Part shown: piece by piece, positions 1 through 43,774 of the stretch
Layout of the letters: each line of letters starts with the position of its first letter
Numbering within the stretch: the first letter of the stretch is position 1
Source of the DNA: Lamellibrachia satsuma
Taxonomy: Eukaryota > Annelida > Polychaeta > Sabellida > Siboglinidae
Direction of reading: 5' to 3'
Length of the DNA stretch: 64,000 bases
NCBI GenBank assembly: GCA_033239005.1
Contig: BSQZ01000012.1
Location: forward strand, 151,001-215,000
Notes under the pieces: generated by a model
Told to the model about the DNA's origin: nothing
The model's database searches: none
What the model saw: only the letters and a program-made list of their open reading frames with translations
Translations under genes and position numbers: made by a program

Positions 1-136
1 ACTGAACCAGTGAGAGTTTATATACTGCATGCATGTGCATATTTGCGTGCACGCGTATAGCGAAACAACGTAGCAATATCACGCAAAGCAGTGCAAATAT
101 AAAACGTAAAATGTTGTCTCCATTGGTATGATGTAG

Positions 137-6186
<6,050 letters not shown>

Positions 6187-6349
6187 AACCGCGCGAGAGG
6201 CCGTACGTCGCGTCACAGTGGACGATGTAGACGTGGCCATTCGTCGAAGCGTGTCATGCACTATTTTAGATTGTTGTAACAAAACACGACAAATTTAACA
6301 GCACTTTTAAATTCCAATCTCTTTTGGGCAGGAAAGAGGATCTAGAAAC

Positions 6350-6355
6350 AATAAA
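6350..6355 (+). promoter_or_regulatory. Candidate polyadenylation signal of gene A
   Basis: AATAAA 164 bases behind the stop codon; the first canonical hexamer in the 3' flank. Use in vivo is not shown. Confidence 0.4.
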
Positions 6356-6454
6356 AAAAGATAAGTCCGGTATGCACACAGATTTTTAGAATTTAGTAGA
6401 TATAAGGCCGTATTAATTTTTATACGGATTTGCTTGCGATCGAAGAAAGACGCT

Positions 6455-6655
6455 TTAGAGTAGTTGTTAGTATATCCGCTGTACATGCCAGAGTTCTGGG
6501 TCCAAGTCCTGGACTAGGCACATCTCTCAACATTGGGGATTATGTATTCCTCGTGACACGGACCATCACGTTAACATCGGTACTGTCTCGTTAACTGGGG
6601 ACTTTAAAGAACCGCTGTGGACGACAGGTAAACTGACAGTCACCACCCTCAAAAG
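6455..6655 (+). mobile_element. tRNA-derived SINE-like element
   Basis: A tRNA-like head (GTTGTTAGTATATCC, then a B-box-like GGGTCCAAGTCC) is followed by a non-tRNA body ending near 'tcaccaccctc'. Structure fits a tRNA-derived SINE; the family is not known to me. Confidence 0.5.
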
Positions 6656-6659
6656 TAAC

Positions 6660-7135
6660 ATTCTTCACACACTAAAGGTGCATCCTCAAATCAATTGTTT
6701 TTGCTAGTCTCTTTTCAAATTAATTTTGCGAAAAACCAAACCTATCAGACAAACTATTACATTACTTAATGTTTGTTCAATCATTTGAGGAAGCAGCTTT
6801 AACAATAGCAGTGAAATATGAGGAACATGTGCAACAAACATTCAGTGTGATAGAAACGAGTAGTTAGTGACGCTAAACGTCTAGAGCACATCAGCACCTT
6901 CTGCAAACAAGTGTGTATTTTTATATTTATAGACTTAGTTAAATTTAACACTAAGCGGTTATTGTGTCTAAGGCATATCACAATGAGCTACCGGATAGTT
7001 TGTTATTCACTAGTTAACCATAGATAAGAATCACGCTTATGTTCACGACGTTTCCAACGTTATTGCTTATTTATACATGCATTGTGCGTTTTGCAAATGG
7101 TGTTGTAATAATGGAAGTTGTGTGTTTGTTGGAAA
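6660..7135. other. Intergenic, no gene seen
   Basis: AT-rich sequence without long frames or recognisable repeats. Confidence 0.6.
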
Positions 7136-7139
7136 TAAA

Positions 7140-7640
7140 TTACTGATTGATTGAATGCCCACTGCAAGAAACAACTACGAAACGAGAAAGCACAAATATT
7201 GTGATGCTGGTATCGGGAGTAAGTAAACAGCTAGGCAGATTTCTGGCGAAACCTGTTGTTAGATAAATGGTGACACTCGATCGAATTCGGAATCGGAATC
7301 TTATAGGTCGATTAAACAATAACACGTTGACGCATTATGCTCCAGTTGGACCGAAGAGGACTGAGCGAGAGTGCACTAAGCTATGAAAAAACTAATTTTC
7401 AAAATGGCTGCGTTGCCACTGGAAAGTGCTATGGACACAGGCATGTGTTGGTCGTGTCAAGTGTTGGTCGTGTCATGTGTTGGTCGTGTCAAGTGTTGGT
7501 AGTGTCAGTTGAGATGCTGAAGTTGCCTAAATAAATTACGCACTCTCCTGACTGAACCTCTTGAATTGTGTTTTTAACTAATTTGCTAGTTCTGTGCCTT
7601 AATAGCTTAATGGTGTAACGAAATAACCCAGATAATAAGT
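7140..7640. mobile_element. Dispersed repeat, also at 36290-36640 and 44750-45110
   Basis: The order of short matching blocks (AAACAGCTAGGCA.., ATAAATGGTGACA.., ATGGCTGCGTTGCCAC, GTTGGTCGTGTCAAG, CTTGAATTGTGTTT) is the same as in the two duplicated copies at 36290 and 44750. It is a diverged third copy of the same interspersed element. No transposase is recognised in it. Confidence 0.55.
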
Positions 7641-7664
7641 GTGTGTCTGTGTGTGCGTGTGTGC

Positions 7665-7695
<31 letters not shown>

Positions 7696-7707
7696 TTCGT
7701 GCGTGCG
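7639..7707. repeat. (GT)n/(GCGT)n microsatellite
   Basis: Mixed GT and GCGT units. Confidence 0.9.
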
Positions 7708-7796
7708 TATATGTGTGTAATATATACATTGACATGTGGAATTATGTTATACTATAATATATAATTATTGTAGGCGGACATCAAAGTACACAACCT

Positions 7797-8815
7797 TAAA
7801 GTGAAACCAAAGGCATTGTGTTGGACCTTTGCACCCATAAGTGTGCCTAAAAATAACCATTTGCAACTATAATCAAGAATATCACGCGGGTGGTTTACTT
7901 GGAATATGTTCTAAAATTGCGAAATTCTGGTCGAATGTCATTTTTCGTGGAGGCTGACATATTCATCAGTGTTTGCAATTTTGACCACTCATCGGCGAGC
8001 AGCCCTTTAACCCTAAAGCGGATGTGACGTAGGCTATGCATATCGAGTGTAATTTTAACGTCGTTGAGATGTGCAGTTACATTTTTATTTGCTTTTATAT
8101 TTTATATATTATAGATTTACGCGCGATAAAAACTCTCATAATGCTGTACTGTTCAGCATTCTGATGTAAGCATGATTCGGCGTTGTATAGAGAACTGTCC
8201 ATTTTCGATTTCCTATGAAAAAACAGACAGCAGAGAAGTAATAAATTCACAATTGCAGGTTGGCTGGTTGGATGCCCACTTTGTTCGGCCCATTTTGAAG
8301 AGTCGTGTTTTGAAGTTGGTATATTTTCATCAATTAATGGGTCAAGATCCTTCAAAACGTCGGCGACTGAGCACGTTAAAGCCTGAAGCGGCACCGACAA
8401 TCTTCCAGCATGTAACGCAGCCGAAGGCTTCGACACAACACAAACACTTCATCAAGAGAACTGTCAAATCGGAAAGTGAGGCAGTTAGTAAACAATGAAT
8501 AAATGGATTATCTTGCCTAATAAGTCGATTTTAGACGCAAACAGCATGTCCAAACTTATTGGCAAGTATGCGACTAAGATCGTCTACGTCTACGATCAGG
8601 CGTTTAAAGTTGGAATTGTGGTGAAACCTAGTCAGCACTCTTGACGTAGGATTCTGAACAAATATGGCGCTTCCCATGAAAAAAAATTCTGTGTTCAACA
8701 AGGTATATTTAGTTAAACACTTGCGTAATATTCTTGCTTATAGCTGCAAATGCTTAGTTTTCAAGTATTCTTATAGGTGGAATTGCCCCAAAAATGCCTT
8801 TGGTTTCATCTTTAG
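7797..8815 (+). mobile_element. DNA-transposon relic with imperfect inverted repeats and a THAP-like remnant
   Basis: The left block 7797-7841 contains TGAAACCAAAGGCATT. The right block 8770-8815 contains its inverse, AATGCCTTTGGTTTCA, and the inverse match continues as CACCTATAAG / CACCCATAAG. Inside, on the plus strand, lies a frame resembling the end of a THAP domain. THAP domains are the DNA-binding part of P-element transposases. The exact element ends and target duplication are not resolved. Confidence 0.55.
8172..8498 (+). pseudogene. THAP-domain-like remnant (P-element-type transposase fragment)
   Basis: A 108-codon frame contains SKRRRLSTLKPEAAPTIF near residues 60-78. This resembles the end of THAP domains, where a basic stretch is followed by an A-V-P-T-I-F motif. 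The upstream C2CH zinc ligands are not seen, so the domain is truncated or too diverged. The surrounding inverted repeats support a transposon origin. A short host THAP gene is less likely. Confidence 0.5.
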
Positions 8816-8999
8816 CTCTGTCAATGAAATGTCATCATAAAATGACAAACCACTCACAGTATATTACAAAAGGTGTTTTCGGGGAAGACAATTAAATAAC
8901 ACGTGCACAAACACGTTCGCGCACGCATGTTATAGCAATCAGTGCTAAGTACACCAATCAATAATGTATTTGTTTCAGACAAAGAACACACGTGATGCA

Positions 9000-9351
9000 C
9001 TATGTCCGTAGTAAATAGAAAAAGTATAAAATTCGACCCCAACATAAGTGTTATGTCCGTAATAAATATAAAAAATATAACATTCGACCCCAACATAAGT
9101 GTTATGTCCGTAATAAATATAAAAAATATAACATTCGACTCCAACATAAGTGTTATGGCCGTAGTAAATAAAAAATATAACATTCGACCCCAACATAAGT
9201 GTTATGTCCGTAATAAATAGAAATAATATAACATTCGACCCCAACATAAGTGGTATGTCCGTAGTAAATATAACATGTATAAAACTCGACCCCAACATAA
9301 GTGTTATGTCCGTAGTAAATAGAAAAAGTATAACATTCGACCCCAACATAT
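9000..9351. repeat. 51-bp minisatellite, about 7 copies
   Basis: The unit contains ATGTCCGTAATAAATA and ACATTCGACCCCAACATAAG. Because 51 is a multiple of 3, both strands stay open over it; the derived peptides are not evidence of coding. Confidence 0.93.
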
Positions 9352-10284
9352 CCTTATCGCAGCAGCCAGTGGAATTACAAATGATCGGGCCGCTAATTGG
9401 ACGACGACGGGTGATCAATGCAAAACACGACCGCCATATTCATCGCATTTATCCGATGTATAGGTTCCATGACGCCAACGAAATCACCCGGAACACCACC
9501 GAGAACCCTTGCTCCGTAACAGAGGCATACTAAGCGGTCACGCAGTGCTGTCGACTTCCCAATAAATAATTAAAAACAAGCCCCCAAATAACTAGACTGA
9601 ACCGTGAGGTTCACATATATGCGCCTTGCGCGAGATTTCCTGTTGACCGAATAAATAATGCTCACCCCTTAAAGTTCAATTACGACACGTAGGCTCTGAA
9701 CTAACCAGGTTGGACCGAGCGTAGCACGTGCGCCACATATTAATGCTGCGTCATTCTGTGTTGACAAAAGTTAGGCTCATTATGTTATGGCAAAAACGTT
9801 TGTAGAAATTGTCGCGTTTCCTTTAGTTGTTCGGTATATGTTGTTCGGCATATGTTTCCAAGGTTTACAAGAATATTTAATTAGCGTTGAACCAGCCAAA
9901 ATTGACAATTAAGCTTTGTCCTCATTAACCTCCAAATGTTTATTTGCGTTACACATTCAACAGTACCGTTTTCCAATGACACATTCTCTTCACGGAGAAT
10001 TCATATATTCTACCTCCGTTTATCCTGATATGTCTGAGATTTTGTTCTCGTCTCGGTCTCTATTTTGTGAACCCACATTTGTTGTCGTGTTATTGGGACA
10101 ATTAATTGTCCTACTAATGGATCAATACACTACACACTCGCTTAAATTATTAATAATTAATTGTTCGCTTTACTAAATGGATTGTTCGGCATCACGTAGT
10201 CCTGTGTAGTAGTCTCTGTTCCACCAACGGTGTGTGTTGTCGTTAACGGTGCTTCTGTCACATTGCAAATTGTTGACTTGCCTT
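9352..10284. other. Upstream flank of gene B
   Basis: Between the 51-bp minisatellite and the signal-peptide exon. No clear TATA box, CpG island or exon is seen. The promoter of gene B should lie here or in an unseen 5' UTR exon. Confidence 0.4.
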
Positions 10285-35818
<25,534 letters not shown>

Positions 35819-35844
35819 GAGGGCGGGCTACGTCACGTCACGTC

Positions 35845-35950
35845 CCTTCTACTGCGTGTCTATGCCATAGTAAATAAGATATCAAACGCAGGGAAATGAA
35901 AAGAAAACCTGTCGTGGACTCACTAACTCCAAAGAAGGAAAACTCTGAAA
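35845..35950 (+). mobile_element. SINE body fragment
   Basis: TCTACTGCGTGTCTATGCCA, 'ccctgtcgtggactcactaactcc'-like blocks match the SINE body at 40945 and 63318; the tRNA-like head is absent. It lies in the 3' flank of gene B. Confidence 0.55.
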
Positions 35951-36289
35951 ATGGACAACCACTCCTATGTTAGCGCTAGACAGGGCTGTCTGGGGTTAAA
36001 TGTCATAAGTCACAGTGGATTTTCATGATTTATGGTAAGGTAGGCCCAAGCTAACTTTTATTTTGAGGGAAAGAGTGTCTTGAAACAATGCCAGAAAGAC
36101 CTGCCACATCGAATAGACATCCCGTATGGAATATGGATCTTTGTGAATTAGGAACTGTAAGTCTGTATCTCGTTTTGTACGGATTTGTGTCACATTTAAA
36201 GAAAAATGATGATAAAGTACATATTATCTTGTGTTTATCACACAAGTATGAAATCAAAAGAAAAAGTACAGCGGTCGCAACACGTATAA

Positions 36290-36640
36290 TTTTGCTGCTT
36301 CTATTGGAAGCAAGCAGACAGTTAGGCAAATTTCCAAATAACCTATCATCTGATAAATGGCGACATTGGTTAGGAATCGAAATAATACCGGCCGACAAAA
36401 AAAATAAAAAAGCTGTTTATTCTACACCTATTTACATCATGGCAGCTTCGCCACCGAAAAACCGAGACAAGTGCTCCGGCAAATTCCACAGCCATGGGTT
36501 GGTCGTGTAAGCCGAGACGCTGAAACGGACAACATAAATTCTACTGATTGAATATTGCCACTTGAATTGTGTTTATGATGTGTTATTGCTGTGCATTAGC
36601 ATAGCAGATGACCCTGATAATAATAGTCTATTTTTGGTGT
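36290..36640. mobile_element. Dispersed repeat (copies at 7140 and 44750)
   Basis: Blocks AGACAGTTAGGCAAATTTCC, ATAAATGGCGACATT, CATGGCAGCTTCGCCACC and GGTTGGTCGTGTAAGC match the element at 7140-7640. Frames on both strands are open for over 110 codons but I recognise no domain. Confidence 0.55.
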
Positions 36641-36799
36641 GTGAAACTTCCACCACACTTCCACCCCACTTCCACCCCATTCTGGCTGAGGCAAGTGACG
36701 GAAGTGAGACGTCTGCAGATGTCCGTCTTGGATTGTCTATTCGAATGCGAATCGGAGATCCTCTTTAACAAGACCACAGGAAACCAAACCCTTAATGAT

Positions 36800-37700
36800 T
36801 GACCCATTGTACCAGCTTAACGAAATGTACGCTAAGGAAAGTTATCTTTGAACATTCATAAGACGTACTGCATTATATTTAGAACATCCAACAGAAAATA
36901 TATTGCTTGAGATTAATGATAATACTGTTATGCAAGTATCTTCTACAATATTTTTCGGTGTCACAATTGATAGCAAACTTAATTGGGCTGAACGTATTAA
37001 CCAAGTTAAATCGTGATATCTTGCTTGGTCACTTTACATTACTCGTTTCTATTCCCATACCTGACGTATTGTACGGAAATGTGGTGAGGAAGTGCATTTG
37101 ATTCAAATTGTTCTAGCATTGTAATGGTTAAGAAAGAATGCTTGTCTCAGCTAATATTTCAGCCCATACAAAGCTTATTTTTAAATTGCTAAATAGCTTA
37201 ACGCTTAGACATATTTGTCTACTGAATACAAATGTTTATGTATAAATACGACAGTGGTCTTCTACCTTCCATTTTTACAGTATGTTTCAATATAACAAAT
37301 ATGTTCACAGTTACAATACAAGACAATCTACACAAATACAAATTTATGGCAACTTTAGAAATACGCCTGCGTTCTTTAAGAGTCAAAGGTGCTACAATTT
37401 GGAATTATTTTAACACAACACTAGAATTGATTAGATATTCAATAATGCACTACAAATGTATATTAAAACAATTATATTACATAATGTTGTTAACCTGTAA
37501 CACAATCACGATTAGTTTTCTACACCTGCACGCTGTTTCAGTTTATTACTAAGATATGTGAATATATATTGAAATATATACTAAGGATCATAACATTGTA
37601 CAATGTTCTTCCCCTATTGTTCTCTTTATGTTAGTAGATAGGATTTCACTCTGATTTGTTCTGTACGTATAAAGAGTTACAATAAATTTGAATTGAACTG
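36800..37700 (+). mobile_element. LINE RT 3' remnant (duplication copy 1)
   Basis: Frameshifted but readable RT pieces: LSLNIHKTYCIIFRTSNRKY, then STIFFGVTIDSKLNWAERIN, then RVKGATIWNYFN. These correspond to the RT thumb and C-terminal region. The tail ends near CAATAAATTTGAATTG. Confidence 0.8.
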
Positions 37701-38580
37701 ATATCAAAACTTAAGTTTGTATTCAATGTGGACACATTGAAAAGTTAATGCTATTTTCTTGACTTGGTGCAACATTCTTTTTTAGAAAGTCACTTTGAAT
37801 AGTTTAACTTATCACCAATAAGCTGAGTCTCTTTATAACTGTATTACAAACTGATGTGGTTTAATAAACTATCTTGATTGATTCATCGATCCTCATTATA
37901 TCGTGTTATCAATCTTTCTAGGTGAACCACATTAGACAATAATAAAAGCACACTTGTTCAACTAAATGTGTACAGCTACCAACAATAATTGCATTTTATA
38001 TTGAAATATGAAACAATTATCGCGATGTTATCGACTGGTGTAAAACAATTGTTGAGAAAGTTATGTTGAGTCAACTATCTGTGACAATACAAAGGTCCCT
38101 GAACACATCTTACACCGTCGTATTTATGGCCTGAAAATCAACACACAAAAAGAGAGAGTTGCATTCAAGTGTTTTAATGACCCAAAACCATTTACATGTA
38201 TTTTCAAACGAAGCGTATAAGCATGTATGCGTGCGTGTGTGCGTGCGTGCGTGCGTGCGTGCGTGCATATATTTGCACGCAGGCACCCATTGAAAGTGCC
38301 TTCAGTTATGTTTCTGAAATGTTCAACAAACATCGGGACTGCTCAACTTAAAAAACAAGTTTCAATAGCGTGTATATCATTTATACATTGAACTCAAACA
38401 CAATACTATGGAAATGAGTAAACTTTGACATGTAAATAATAACTTAAAATAAAAATATACAACAAAAACAATCCTATTTGACTTAAAAGAAACAACCAGC
38501 TTAGCCAACATTCAGATAACGGACTGTTCTGGGTATTGAAAATTTTTCGACACAAGCAAAACTAACAATCGTCCAGTTAA
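37700..38580. other. Non-coding AT-rich sequence
   Basis: No gene seen. A short GTGC tract lies at 38228-38265. Confidence 0.6.
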
Positions 38581-38586
38581 ATACCG

Positions 38587-38815
38587 GGTAACGACCACCG
38601 CCATTGAGGTGACCGACCTCCGGTTGACTGCCGTCCAGGTTAAATACGGGGTAACGACCACCGCCATTGAGGTGACCGACCTCCGGTTGACTGCCGTCCA
38701 GGTTAAATACGGGGTAACGACCACCGCCATTGAGGTGACCGACCTCCGGTTGACTGCCGTCCAGGTTAAATACGGGGTAACGACCACCGCCATTGAGGTG
38801 ACCGACCCCCGGATG
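38587..38815. repeat. 63-bp minisatellite, 3.5 near-identical units
   Basis: The unit contains CCGTCCAGGTTAAATACGGG and CCACCGCCATTGAGGTGACC. The counterpart in copy 2 (47055-47345) is more diverged and has more units. Confidence 0.95.
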
Positions 38816-39094
38816 ATTTCTGTGAGGCAGTAGCTCGACTCCGGAGCTTCCTCGCTCAGTTCCTCTTCACCATCTCCTTGAGGTCGACATGGAGAACATC
38901 GAGGGTGAACAATTAGGCGACGGATGCATGCATCACATTGTAAACAAGATTGTTTTTATATTGTCTTCACACACATATATAGCAACTTTTTGTTTTCAGT
39001 AGTGTACAATCATGACTTCTTCCGTGCAACAAGTACACACAAAAACACTTACTCCTGGGGTCGATAATTTAGTTTAATTGCATATAAAACACTT

Positions 39095-39155
39095 AAACGT
39101 CTCGACTGACAGCCCTTTGCTCTGACCATTAGACCACCGCTTCCCACAGGTGACG
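39095..39155 (-). mobile_element. tRNA-like SINE head fragment
   Basis: On the minus strand GGGAAGCGGTGGTCTAATGG plus TCAGAGCAAAGGGCTGTCAG resembles the 5' part of a tRNA-derived SINE. It lies in the 3' flank of block D; a copy is at 47632-47692. Confidence 0.5.
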
Positions 39156-39172
39156 TTACGTAGGCCGCCCTT

Positions 39173-39474
39173 CTATTTATCGCAGTCAACGGCAGCGTGG
39201 TGGCTCTCTGGAAAGACGGTAGTCCGGTACTGGAACCTCCTCATGCCATAGGAGACGTTCCTCCTCATCATCTTGAGGTGGGCGATCAGCAGTGGACCAT
39301 CGAGGGCGACCACCACGGCGATGGAGATGACCAGCAGCACAGACGCGACGATTCCAGTCGCCACGTGATCCACTTGATCGTCCGACGCCTTGTAGCCGAT
39401 CTTCGCCGTCATCTTCTCCTTCGGCGTCTTCGGTTCGTCCTCTTTGATAACATAGTCCCAGTCTCCGGTGCTCT
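39173..39474 (-). CDS. Block D exon E22: transmembrane segment and tail
   Basis: 302 bp from a TTTCAG-type acceptor to TAG (complement of 39173-39175). Helix [18 protein letters not shown], tail [19 protein letters not shown], end AVDCDK. The juxtamembrane KEKMTAK has Thr for Met. Confidence 0.88.
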
Positions 39475-42400
39475 CTGAAAGGGACGCACGCTCTCTTTTA
39501 ATAACTTCGTCGGTAGTGTTCAGGTTTGGTCAGAAAATGAAAAATATCAGTCTTTCTTCATAAGGAAATTAGTAATACATCCCTTCTATTTAAAGTAGTA
39601 GCAATTTGAATTAAATGAGCAACTGTTTGGATATGACATGTATGGGTGTAACGGTGTGATAATTTAACATTTCTGTCAAGAAAAACGGCAATCAATGGGA
39701 AACTACGTCAAGGAGACGACGTCACGAGAAATAGAAAAGTACCAGTCAGAGAAATGTCTACCATAAATCGACAACCGCAATAAAAGTATGACGTTTATAT
39801 ACGTGGGCTTAAACTGTATGTTCGCTAATATTATGTGAAAATAAATGACGTTACATTAAATGTGGTGTGTGTTTCATAAGTGTAGGATATACTAACGACT
39901 AAATCTAGACGGTAGTGTCACCCGACACCGGGTCATGGTTCATGGGGACAAACGGGGTAATATCCCATTTCATCCCTTTGCCGACACCAACTGATATCGT
40001 CGCAAAAGTCTGTGAACGCTTCTTCCACAGCCGAACAGCGCAGTCCGGCGCTGTCACCGTGACCCCCTAATTCTAAACGAACTTAGTGCTCTTTCCGGGA
40101 TCGTATGCCTAATCTATGCACCCCCTAGCGGTGTTTCTGGAGTATCGACGAAGTCAGTCGCCATAAGCACTTCCTCGTCTGCCAAACTGCTCCCCAAAGC
40201 CTATACATGAACGAAGCAGCTTGGGGAAAACAGCTGTCTCGCGTCTTCTCTGTATAAAGCCGAACTACAGGAAGGGCAATCAGAACGAAGTAGAAGGAAA
40301 GAGGAGGAAAAGAAGAGCGCTGGCATTGCCGAGATGAAGATAATCGAGGTTGACGACACGGCCAGTATTTCAAAATATTCCGAGAGTTGGGCAACCTGCT
40401 CCGCACGCCACACCAGATCTACTGTTCGTGTGCGCGTAATTATAGAAATAAACATTACTTCACATATGAAATGTATTTTTAGTGTCATATTGTGCTTTTG
40501 TGATATAATTTTCTCGTGCGTTTTGGACAATACCTATTAAACTGTTTGAAACCCAATTTTGCTCCACTTAACAAGATTTGTCTCACCCGGGATACTCACC
40601 GACACAGACGGGGTCCTCGCCCGTCCACTGGAGGTCTGATGAACAGACCTTCGGCAATTCTCCAGACACGAGCTCGAAACGGGGCAGACATTTGTATATG
40701 ACTCGTTGTTCGAACGATTTCTTATCGACGCACCAGGTTGTATTGGCCACAGCAGGAGGATCGTTGCACCGCATAACTGAAAGAGTTCATTATTAGAATG
40801 TCGTTATTAATGCAATGGTTATCATGTTGTTATTAATGCAATGATTATAATGTCGTTATTAATTCAATGATTATCATGTTGTTATTAATGCAATGGTTAT
40901 CATGTTGTTATTAATGCAATGATTATCATGTTGTTTGCATGAGACATTAAAGTCTCTAAGTCCCTTCTACCTGGTGTCTATGCCAGGTAAAGTAAACCAT
41001 CCCACACAGGGAATAAAATTATGGGTAACCTGTGGTGGACTAACTCCAGAGTGGTATGTGCACTGATAATTTATAGTTACCGGCCAGCATGCACTATTAA
41101 TTTAGAATAGCAGAAATGTTAATGTAAAGTAAACGCATTATCATTTTAACGTCATCACCAAGATAAAGCCGTAGGGGAGACCGGGGCTAGTTGTTACAAT
41201 TTTCAGTTAAAGTAATGTTTTTGTGAAAGCTATGTTATATGCATTATTTATGTTAACGTAGACATTATATGTATTATTCATATTAATAAAAAGCACCACA
41301 CCAAAGTTATTCCATATTGTTGTTGTTAGGTAGATATGTAATAACTAGCCCCTTAAACGGAAAACGTTGTTATATCACACAGGGCATGTTGTTACAGCAA
41401 ATAACATGTGGATCACAAAGCAAATGTCATCGTACATGTTACTGTTATTATATTAGTTTGATTATACACAATTATACATCTCATACACACTGTGCACAAC
41501 AATGCAGGTGTTCACAGCTTCGTATATTAAGTTGTTCATGTTTAGTTACCAAAGTTCACACATTCCTCGGATTCTTACATAACAAACAATTGTAAATGGA
41601 ATATAAATTAATGAATGGAGCAAAACATAGTTAATTGTAATATACCTGTAATGCGACTCATGCTTGGTAGAATGACACACGCACGCACACATACACGCAC
41701 TCACACCTACATTTCACGGCATCGTGCAATATTTATTAAATACTCAAATAGGGTTGTGCCATAAAGAATGAACAAGATTTATTCGAGGCAAAAACACATA
41801 GATGGCAAGTGGACAAGGAATCCATTCGCTTATTGAGAGTCCAAAAAATATTCATCTATGTGTAACCCGCCCATCTGAGATATTTGTCAATTTAGTTTTT
41901 AAACAACTTCACGCTGCTAACTGCTTCACATGTGAAACAAATATTAAATAAATTTACTCCTTTCATTCATTGTCGGTACACAACTAGCTGGCTCAGCCAT
42001 TATTGCGAGCCGCCCGAGCGTTGTTAAAGTTGTTAAAGTTGTTAAAGTTGTTAAAGTTGTAAACATTTGCACCATACTACTGTAACAACTTGCCACAAAC
42101 ACAATTTTTTTGCAGTTTAACGCACTTCGTCAATAACAAATCGTGAATTTCATTTTCACTTTTACACGGCATAACCTTACATTACACAGAATATATATGT
42201 CAAGTTTCATTCACGAAACTTAAAAAGTTACTGCGTTAAATAATATTATGTGGGCAAAAGTTTTAGGTTTTTTTTAAAAAGTCGTTTTTGTCCACATCTC
42301 GTAAGTTGCATCTTCTTAACTTCTTAACCGCTTGAGGACTTCCAACCAACTACTACAGATGACGATACTATATGTGTGCTTTGTTTTCGTAAAACGGCTC

Positions 42401-43228
42401 TGTACCAATGTGCCTCTGTATATAACTTGCCTCGGTCTCCCCTACCTATCTCTCCGGAAAGAAGAATTTACATAAACAAATGGCATTTACTCTCACTTAC
42501 TGACGCAAGTTGGTTCAGTTCCATTCCAGGAGCTGTCTAATTGGCAGGTGCGGCGTTTATCGCCGGATGTCATAGCGAATCCCTTGTGACATTTGTAGAC
42601 GATCGTTGATTTGTAGTTAAGCGACTTTGCCTCGACATAGGTGTTTACCGGTAGTGCTGCCATCGCGCACTGTTTTTCTAAAGATAGACATTATGTTGAG
42701 CAGTGTGCGCTATACTGTAATCATACACGATTAAATATACACAACATGACCTAGCTTCAGTTATTAATAATTAATTTGTAAAAAATTGCATCAATTTGTT
42801 AATTATATTAATGCAATTTAGAGGTGGATGAACAGCCCACTTTTTATGAAGCTACTCCTAAAGGTGATGTTATGTGGTGTTCCAATACATCTAGCAAATC
42901 AGCAGTTGTTAGTTAGAAAGTAATAGTCTTACTTTGTGTTAGAATCATCGGCCATTCACACAATTAAGCTTCCTTCCACAGACATTGATGCGGCCATTGT
43001 GTAGCAATGTTAATGGTATAAAATAGGTTTTAGAAAATATGCACCTACCACTGCAAACCAGTGGATCTCCCAACCAACTCGCCGACTTGCCACAGACGAG
43101 AGGAGCTCCGATGACGTCCACCTTGTAGCCTTCGTCACAGGCGTATTGCGCCGTGGCCATAAACGTTGTTGCCGTCAGATTATCGATGTGTGCGTTAGAC
43201 ACGGCCGGAGGAGTGCCGCAGTCGATCT
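39173..43228 (-). CDS. Block D: intact second copy of E19-E22, downstream of gene C
   Basis: Exons in transcript order are 43228-43049, 42677-42501, 40776-40600 and 39474-39173. They encode three CCPs, a transmembrane helix and a tail, with all splice sites and the stop intact. No exons equivalent to E1-E18 precede it. It is either an orphan gene tail or an alternative 3' end for gene C, whose E18 at 53773-53955 could splice past copy 2. Confidence 0.8.
39475..40599. other. Intron E21-E22 of block D
   Basis: No exon seen. From about 40126 onward it is base-for-base the same as 48687-49194 in copy 2, including the exon border. Confidence 0.7.
40600..40776 (-). CDS. Block D exon E21: CCP domain
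   Basis: 177 bp, phase 1-1. Contains [43 protein letters not shown] and PVC. Confidence 0.9.
40790..40935. repeat. 26-bp degenerate tandem repeat, about 5 copies
   Basis: Units TTGTTATTAATGCAATGGTT plus ATCATG; fewer copies remain in duplication copy 2 (49360-49443). Confidence 0.85.
40945..41060 (+). mobile_element. SINE body fragment
   Basis: CTACCTGGTGTCTATGCCAG, CCCACACAGGGAATAAAATT and CCTGTGGTGGACTAACTCCA match the body of the SINE at 63318. Confidence 0.65.
41771..41960 (-). mobile_element. LINE 3'-end fragment (family of 14205-15720)
   Basis: The minus strand has TTTAAAAAC..ATATCTCAGATGGGCGGGTTA then TAGATGAATATT and CCTTGTCCACTTGCCATC, the same order as at 15484-15590. Confidence 0.8.
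42017..42062. repeat. 9-bp tandem repeat GTTAAAGTT
   Basis: About five units; also at 50588-50628. Confidence 0.9.
42501..42677 (-). CDS. Block D exon E20: CCP domain
   Basis: 177 bp, phase 1-1. Contains [42 protein letters not shown] and PTC. Confidence 0.9.
42678..43048. other. Intron E19-E20 of block D
   Basis: 371 bp; nothing recognised. It is homologous to 51252-51598. Confidence 0.6.
43049..43228 (-). CDS. Block D exon E19: CCP domain
   Basis: 180 bp, phase 1-1, acceptor CTGACAG. Contains [40 protein letters not shown] and PLVC. Confidence 0.9.
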
Positions 43229-43348
43229 CTGTCAGAAATGTTTATAAACATTTTCTGTAAACGAGTTTTAATCCCGAGATACGTATGTTTAGATAAATGC
43301 TTGCTTTGCAATTTAAAGGTCAGTTTTTTCTTACACGAAGCAATATGC

Positions 43349-43774
<426 letters not shown>

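Larger units (their letters stand above)
41174..42442. mobile_element. TA-flanked inverted-repeat DNA element (copy 1), no transposase
   Basis: The left end GGGGAGACCGGGGC and right end GCCTCGGTCTCCCC are inverted repeats (13 of 14), with TA on both outer sides (41172-41173, 42443-42444). No transposase frame is seen, so it is non-autonomous. A LINE 3' fragment is nested inside at 41771-41960. It lies in the E20-E21 intron. Confidence 0.7.

Noticed and set aside
40125..40540. Frames of 68-109 codons identical in 40125-40540 and 48687-49102
   Set aside because: Identity is explained by the duplication; frames on both strands overlap and show no domain.
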